Positions 59,542-64,000 of a stretch of 64,000 nt of DNA are shown one piece after another. Every line of letters begins with the position of its first letter. The first letter of the stretch is position 1. Where the stretch lies: assembly GCA_910587715.1 (NCBI GenBank), contig CAJUMV010000018.1:1-64000 (forward strand), given 5' to 3'. Under the pieces are notes generated by a model. That model searched no databases. It saw only the letters and a list, made by a program, of their open reading frames with translations, and had not been told where the DNA came from. This DNA is from an uncultured Lachnospiraceae bacterium (lineage in GTDB: Bacteria > Bacillota > Clostridia > Lachnospirales > Lachnospiraceae). The translations under genes and the position numbers were made by a program.

Positions 59542-60584
59542 CACAAAAAATTATGGCAATCTGCGATATGGAGGAGGGTTACGCTTTCCGCATGGCGGAG
59601 TATCTTTTGGAAAAGGTAAGGCTTCCCTATACGCTGCATTTGTTTACGGCGGTGGAAGAGCTGGAAAAATTCGCGGGAAGGGAGGAGATAGAGATTCTTC
59701 TCATTGCCGAGAGCGCGTGGCGGCTGCTTAAGGAAGCGTATATCAGAAAACAGGCGGCGCAGATGTTTATTCTGCAGGAGAGCAGCGAAGCGGTGCAGAT
59801 GTCTGCAGCGCAGGAGAACGGCGGGGCGGCACAGGAAGATATGCACTGCATCTGCAAGTACCAAAGCCCTGAATTGGTAGTGCAGGAGATGTTAAATGTG
59901 ATTGCAGATGGCAGCGGGTGGAAGGACTGCCCGGAGGCTGTAGACACGGACGTGAAAATGATAGGCATTTATTCGCCGGTGAAAAGATGCTTACAGACTT
60001 CCTTCGCACTGTCGCTCGGGCAGCTTTTGGCGAAGGAGCACAAAACAATGTACCTGAATTTTGAAATGTATTCCGGTCTGGGTGAGCTTTTGCAACGGGA
60101 ATACCAGACGGATATGCTGGACGTCATGTATTACTTCCAGAGCGCGAGGGAAAAGCTGGCGCTGCGGCTGCCAACGGTCATTCAGAATGCGGGAGGGCTG
60201 GATTACATACCACCCATGCAGTATTCGCTTGCCATTAAAGAAGTGCCGGGACAGCAGTGGCTGGCGCTCTGTAAGGATATCGCGGCAATCGGGGAATACG
60301 AATATATGATTTTGGACCTGGATGACGGGATAGACGGTTTGTTTGAACTGTTAAAAAGTTGTAACAAAATCTATACGATCACGAGGGAGGACCATTTCGC
60401 GCAGGCAAAGCTCAGGCAGTATGAGCGGATGCTGCAGCAGGGGGAGCTGGGAGAAATTTCGGAAAAAACCGTAAAATGCCGTTTCCCGATTTTTCAGGAG
60501 CTGCCGGACAGTCTGGATATGATGACACACGGGGAACTGGCGGGATATGTAAAATCCATTATAAAAGAGGATATTTATGGGTAA
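59538..60584 (+). CDS. TadZ/CpaE-like pilus assembly protein with aberrant P-loop
   Basis: Protein of 348 residues of the TadZ class: an N-terminal receiver-like domain (about 1-110) without the phosphoacceptor signature and a C-terminal MinD/ParA-like domain. The deviant Walker A site reads IYSPVKRCLQTSFALSLGQLL where KGGxGKS/T is expected; Thr/Ser follow but the Gly residues are lost. YMILDLDDGIDGL stands for Walker B. It likely localises the Tad machinery at a cell pole rather than hydrolysing ATP well. TTG at 59538 follows AGGAGGATTATT and overlaps the upstream stop. Confidence 0.75.
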   Translation: MTQKIMAICDMEEGYAFRMAEYLLEKVRLPYTLHLFTAVEELEKFAGREEIEILLIAESAWRLLKEAYIRKQAAQMFILQESSEAVQMSAAQENGGAAQEDMHCICKYQSPELVVQEMLNVIADGSGWKDCPEAVDTDVKMIGIYSPVKRCLQTSFALSLGQLLAKEHKTMYLNFEMYSGLGELLQREYQTDMLDVMYYFQSAREKLALRLPTVIQNAGGLDYIPPMQYSLAIKEVPGQQWLALCKDIAAIGEYEYMILDLDDGIDGLFELLKSCNKIYTITREDHFAQAKLRQYERMLQQGELGEISEKTVKCRFPIFQELPDSLDMMTHGELAGYVKSIIKEDIYG

Positions 60585-61797
60585 CACGGAAGAGAGAAGA
60601 AAACTTTTAAAGGAAAGGCTTTTGGAAAGCATCGACTATTCCAGAGAAAGCAGCGACGAAGAAATCCGGGAGCTGATTGATGAAATGCTTGTGCGGGAGG
60701 GAAGGGAAAATCCCTTATCCCTATCGGAGCGCGGCAGATTAAGAAAAGAGCTTTTTCATGCGGTTCGCAAGCTGGATGTGCTGCAGGAGCTCGTGGACGA
60801 TGTGCAGGTCACGGAGATTATGATTAACGGACCGAACCGGATTTTCATTGAACGAGGCGGCAGGCTTATGGAGAGCGGGCTTTGCTTCGACAGTGAGGAG
60901 AAGCTGCAAAATGTAATCCAGCAGATTGTTTCGGACTGCAACAGAACGGTCAATGAAGCATCGCCGATTGTGGATGCCAGACTGGAAAACGGTGCCCGCG
61001 TCAATGTGGTTCTGAACCCGGTAGCATTAAACGGTCCTGTCGTCACCATCAGACGGTTTCCCGACAAACCCATTACCATGAAGGATTTGGTGTCCTTCGG
61101 GTCCATCACGGAGGAGGTGTGCGAGTGGTTAAGCAGGCTTGTACAGGCAAAATACAATATTTTTATCAGCGGCGGAACAGGCTCCGGAAAAACCACATTT
61201 CTAAACGCGCTGTCAAATTATATTCCGGAGGAGGAGCGTATTATCACGATAGAGGACAGTGCGGAGCTGCAAATTAGAAACATACGGAATATCGTCCGCA
61301 TGGAGACGAGGAACGCTAATGTGGAGGGGTGCCGGGAGATCACAATTAGGGACTTGATTAAAACTTGTTTGAGAATGAGACCGGACAGGATAATCGTGGG
61401 CGAGGTGCGCGGCGGAGAAGCCTTTGACATGATGCAGTGCTTAAATACGGGGCACGACGGCTCCATGTCCACGGGACATGCCAACAGCTCACGGGATATG
61501 TTAAGCCGCTTGGAAAATATGATTCTCATGGGAATTGAGATTCCGTTAGAAGCCATCAGACAGCAGATTGCGTCGGGCATTGACATTATCGTCCATCTGG
61601 GGCGGCTGCGGGATAAAACGAGGAAGGTGTTGGAAATTACGGAGGTTTGCGGCTATGAAAAAGGAGAAATTGTCTTAAGCCCGCTTTACCGTTTCGAGGA
61701 GGAAGGGGAGACGGGCGGCGGAAAAATCCTCGGCACGCTCCGCAAGAAAGGAGAGCTGGCTTATGTCGAAAAGCTACAGACCGCCGGATTATGCTGA
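60577..61797 (+). CDS. tadA: Tad pilus secretion ATPase TadA/CpaF
   Basis: Hexameric type II/IV secretion ATPase of 406 residues. N-terminal domain with VDDVQVTEIMINGPNRIFIE, RVNVVLNPVALNGPVVTIRRF, then Walker A FISGGTGSGKTTFLNAL, Asp box ERIITIEDSAELQI, Walker B RIIVGEVRGGEAFDM and His box GHDGSMSTGHANSS. It powers both pilus assembly and retraction in Tad systems. It overlaps the TadZ gene by 8 bp. Full length for the family. Confidence 0.95.
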   Translation: MGNTEERRKLLKERLLESIDYSRESSDEEIRELIDEMLVREGRENPLSLSERGRLRKELFHAVRKLDVLQELVDDVQVTEIMINGPNRIFIERGGRLMESGLCFDSEEKLQNVIQQIVSDCNRTVNEASPIVDARLENGARVNVVLNPVALNGPVVTIRRFPDKPITMKDLVSFGSITEEVCEWLSRLVQAKYNIFISGGTGSGKTTFLNALSNYIPEEERIITIEDSAELQIRNIRNIVRMETRNANVEGCREITIRDLIKTCLRMRPDRIIVGEVRGGEAFDMMQCLNTGHDGSMSTGHANSSRDMLSRLENMILMGIEIPLEAIRQQIASGIDIIVHLGRLRDKTRKVLEITEVCGYEKGEIVLSPLYRFEEEGETGGGKILGTLRKKGELAYVEKLQTAGLC

Positions 61798-62521
61798 GTA
61801 TCATTTTTCTTTCAAGGAAGGCGCGCTTGCTGTGCTGGAAGGCGCGTGTGTGGTGGCGATGATCGGCTATTTTTTCTATCGCTCGTGGCTTGCCTGCTTG
61901 TTTCTTCTTCCCGTATTTGTCCTTTTTATGAGGGAAAGGAAAAGGGAGCTGGCGAAAAAGCGCAGGCAGGAGTTGAGTTTACAGTTTAAGGACCTGGTGC
62001 TGGCGCTCTCGGCAAACGTCAAAGCGGGATATTCCATAGAAAACGCCCTGCGGGAGTCGTATCGGGATGTGGAGCTGCTTTACGGGGCGGACAGTCCCAT
62101 CTGTCTGGAAGTACGGCATATGCTGCGGGGGTTGGAAAATAACGTGATTTTGGAAAAACTGCTGTACGATTTGGGAGTGAGAAGCCGGCTGCCTGATATC
62201 ATGCAGTTTGCGGATGTCTTTCTGATTGCGAAGAGAAGCGGCGGCAATCTCACGGAAATACTGGAAAAAACCGCCGGAGTCATCGAGCAGAAAATTGAGA
62301 CGGATAAGGAAATCCAACTTATGATTGGCGCGAGGAAGATGGAGCAGAAAATTATGAATATGGTGCCGTTTCTGATTATCTTCTATATCGGAACGACCTC
62401 GCAGGGATTTTTCGATGTGCTTTATCATAACCTCATAGGTGCGGTGGTGATGACGGTGTGCCTGCTCTTTTACGGCGCGGCATATCTGCTCTCTAAGCGG
62501 ATTGTAGAAATAGAAGTGTAG
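61763..62521 (+). CDS. tadB: Tad pilus inner-membrane platform protein TadB (T2SSF)
   Basis: Protein of 252 residues with a type II secretion system F domain: helices at about 25-55, then the cytoplasmic helical bundle (LQFKDLVLALSANVKAGYSIENAL, MLRGLENNVILEKLLYDLG, DVFLIAKRSGGNLTEILEKTAGVI) and two membrane helices at the end. Its start lies 35 bp inside the tadA reading frame; GAAAGGAGAGCTGGCTT provides the ribosome site. Partner of TadC encoded next. Confidence 0.9.
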   Translation: MSKSYRPPDYAEYHFSFKEGALAVLEGACVVAMIGYFFYRSWLACLFLLPVFVLFMRERKRELAKKRRQELSLQFKDLVLALSANVKAGYSIENALRESYRDVELLYGADSPICLEVRHMLRGLENNVILEKLLYDLGVRSRLPDIMQFADVFLIAKRSGGNLTEILEKTAGVIEQKIETDKEIQLMIGARKMEQKIMNMVPFLIIFYIGTTSQGFFDVLYHNLIGAVVMTVCLLFYGAAYLLSKRIVEIEV

Positions 62522-62599
62522 ATAAATGCCTGTATGATGTTCTGCGCATAGAAAGACGCGGAGACCGGATATCGGCTATTACAGAGAAAGGAGTGTTTG

Positions 62600-64000
62600 A
62601 TGATTTATGTTTATGTCGCAATCTTAGCAGGCTATCTGGTCATGTTTCTCCTGTCTTTGGGAGAAAAGGGGAATCCGTTTCAAAAAATGGCCGCACGCAT
62701 TTTCTGGAAACGACAGAAGCGGCAAAAGAGAGCCAATAAGGGGAGGGGAGACTGGAAGAGAGCGCTTTATATAAGGCAGCTCGGAGATAAACTGAAAACG
62801 CTGCAGCCGGAAATTGCGGCGGAAAAACAGATTCGCGAGCATTATCTTTCGTTGTACACGCTTTTGCTTACGGTGGTGTTTGTGGGGGACGTTTTCTGTC
62901 TGGCGGCATGGTTTAGCGCCCACAGCGCCGCAAAGCTGATTGACGGCGTCTATCTTTCCAGAAATGCCTATGGGGAGGGGGACGTGGAGGTGGGGTTAAA
63001 GGCGGAGATTCCGGGGGTACAGGAAGAAATTTTCGATTATCTCCTGGAGGAGCGCAGGCTCACGGAAGAAGAGTTGGAGAAAAGCTATACAGAGGCGACG
63101 GCGCTGCTTCCGGGGGCGGTTCTTAACGGAAATGCCGGTTTGGAAGACGTGCGCAAAGATTTGGATTTGGTTTCGGCGCTGGAAGGCTATCCTTTTCAGA
63201 TTAGCTGGGAGAGCGACGCCTACTCCCTCATCAATACGGACGGCACAGTACAGAATGAGGAGCTTGTCGGCGGTGAAATCGTTACTCTGACGGCAACGTT
63301 CCGGTACGAAGAGTGGTTTCGGGAGCTGCAGCTTCCCGTGCAGGTAAATCCGGTTGTCTATACGCCGGAGGAGCTGCTGCGGGCGCGGCTTGAAGAACTG
63401 CTGAAGGAGAGGGAGGAGAACAGCAGAAGCGGGGAGGTTATGATGCTGCCGGATCGTATTGGCGCAGAGCCCGTTATCTGGAGTGAGATGATAGAGGACG
63501 GCAGCGGTTATTTTCTGATTCTGGTAATACTTGCGGCGTGCGTGCTCTACTGGGGAAGGGGCAGGGAATTGGAGCAGAAGTTAGAAACGAGAAAAAAGGA
63601 ACTGCTTTTGGATTACCCCGAAATTGTCAATAAGCTGGCGCTCTATATGGGTGCGGGTATGACCATCCGCAACGCTTTTTTGAAGATGGGGGAGGACTAT
63701 AAAAAACAGAAGGAGGAGAAAAAGCGGTATGTGTACGAGGAAATTTTAATGACCTGCTATGAGCTGCAGGGCGGCAGGTCGGAAACGGAAGCTTACGCGC
63801 ATTTCGGAAAACGGTGTCAGGTGCAGGTTTATATGAAACTGGCTGCGCTGCTTTCGCAGAATATCAGAAAAGGAAGCAACGACCTTTTGCGGATACTCAG
63901 ACAGGAAGCGGATAATGCCTTTGCGGAGCGGAAAAATCTGGCGAAAAAGCTGGGAGAGGAGGCGGGAACAAAACTGCTTTTGCCGATGATGATGATGCTC
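62600..64000 (+). CDS. TadC-like T2SSF protein with inserted Ig-like domain, partial at 3' end
   Basis: Open for 467 codons to the end of the window, so incomplete. A membrane helix at the N-terminus (about 2-20) and one near 95-112 are followed by a long extracytoplasmic insertion (about 115-300). Part of this has the pattern of bacterial Ig-like (aBig) domains: FQISWESDAYSLINTDGTVQ, then EIVTLTATFRYEEWFRELQLP. Then come a further membrane helix (about 302-318) and the T2SSF bundle (DYPEIVNKLALYMGAGMTIR, LQGGRSETEAYAHFG). Normal TadC is about 300 residues without this insertion. ATG follows AAAGGAGTGTTTG. Confidence 0.8.
   Translation, partial: MIYVYVAILAGYLVMFLLSLGEKGNPFQKMAARIFWKRQKRQKRANKGRGDWKRALYIRQLGDKLKTLQPEIAAEKQIREHYLSLYTLLLTVVFVGDVFCLAAWFSAHSAAKLIDGVYLSRNAYGEGDVEVGLKAEIPGVQEEIFDYLLEERRLTEEELEKSYTEATALLPGAVLNGNAGLEDVRKDLDLVSALEGYPFQISWESDAYSLINTDGTVQNEELVGGEIVTLTATFRYEEWFRELQLPVQVNPVVYTPEELLRARLEELLKEREENSRSGEVMMLPDRIGAEPVIWSEMIEDGSGYFLILVILAACVLYWGRGRELEQKLETRKKELLLDYPEIVNKLALYMGAGMTIRNAFLKMGEDYKKQKEEKKRYVYEEILMTCYELQGGRSETEAYAHFGKRCQVQVYMKLAALLSQNIRKGSNDLLRILRQEADNAFAERKNLAKKLGEEAGTKLLLPMMMML

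Overview
The window looks like a chromosomal segment of a motile, spore-lineage Clostridia member, most likely Lachnospiraceae. The evidence is a Gram-positive gene style (strong AGGAGG ribosome sites, many TTG/GTG starts), a BofA homologue, a CarD regulator, flagellin with FliS, a DUF6240 flagellar protein, a Tad pilus locus, YesN/YesM-type sugar two-component genes and BlaI/M56 pairs. No species can be fixed from sequence reading alone.

Layout. 1-4.1 kb: a 5'-truncated AraC gene, an M18 aminopeptidase, a minus-strand AraC/GyrI-like regulator and a RelB/PIN toxin-antitoxin pair. 4.1-7.1 kb: BlaI repressor plus large M56 sensor protease under a TACA/TGTA operator. 7.2-9.8 kb: a phospholipase C-like hydrolase and an ABC half transporter preceded by phased direct repeats. 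9.8-17 kb: response regulator, histidine kinase, ABC ATPase and FtsX permease, interrupted by an AAA ATPase and a DUF1016 nuclease; a scrap of another response-regulator 3' end between the two intruders marks the insertion. 17.1-22.1 kb: CheC-like protein, CarD, ECF sigma factor with membrane partner, ComFB and an ArsP_2-type exporter; repeat elements flank carD.

22.3-30.9 kb: sugar ABC transporter locus (RbsA-like, RbsC-like, an internally duplicated binding protein), followed by a YesN-type regulator, YesM-type kinase and an RbsA-like protein in which all nucleotide-binding motifs of both halves are lost. 30.9-37.8 kb: tRNA-Lys(CTT), TatD, RsmA/KsgA, a TPR/degenerate-AAA protein and GlgB.

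37.8-53.2 kb is an accessory island, visibly more A+T rich: Rpn-type pseudogene, second BlaI/M56 pair, a secreted PPC-domain protein with a matching operator-like inverted repeat, an IS200-type element with a highly folded 3' region, a MITE-like insertion with 12-bp target duplication, and a duplicated cluster of proteins without signal peptides whose N-termini resemble flagellin and the flagellar DUF6240 protein. The island ends in Fic and AlbA-type gene remnants. 53.2-58.1 kb: DUF6240/FliK-like protein, flagellin, FliS. 58.1-64 kb: DUF2508, BofA and a Tad pilus operon running off the end.

The most interesting leads are the signal-less protein family beside flagellin (possible flagellar-export cargo), the motif-less RbsA homologue cotranscribed with a two-component system, the double binding protein with a damaged first copy, the MITE and the folded region after the IS200 transposase.
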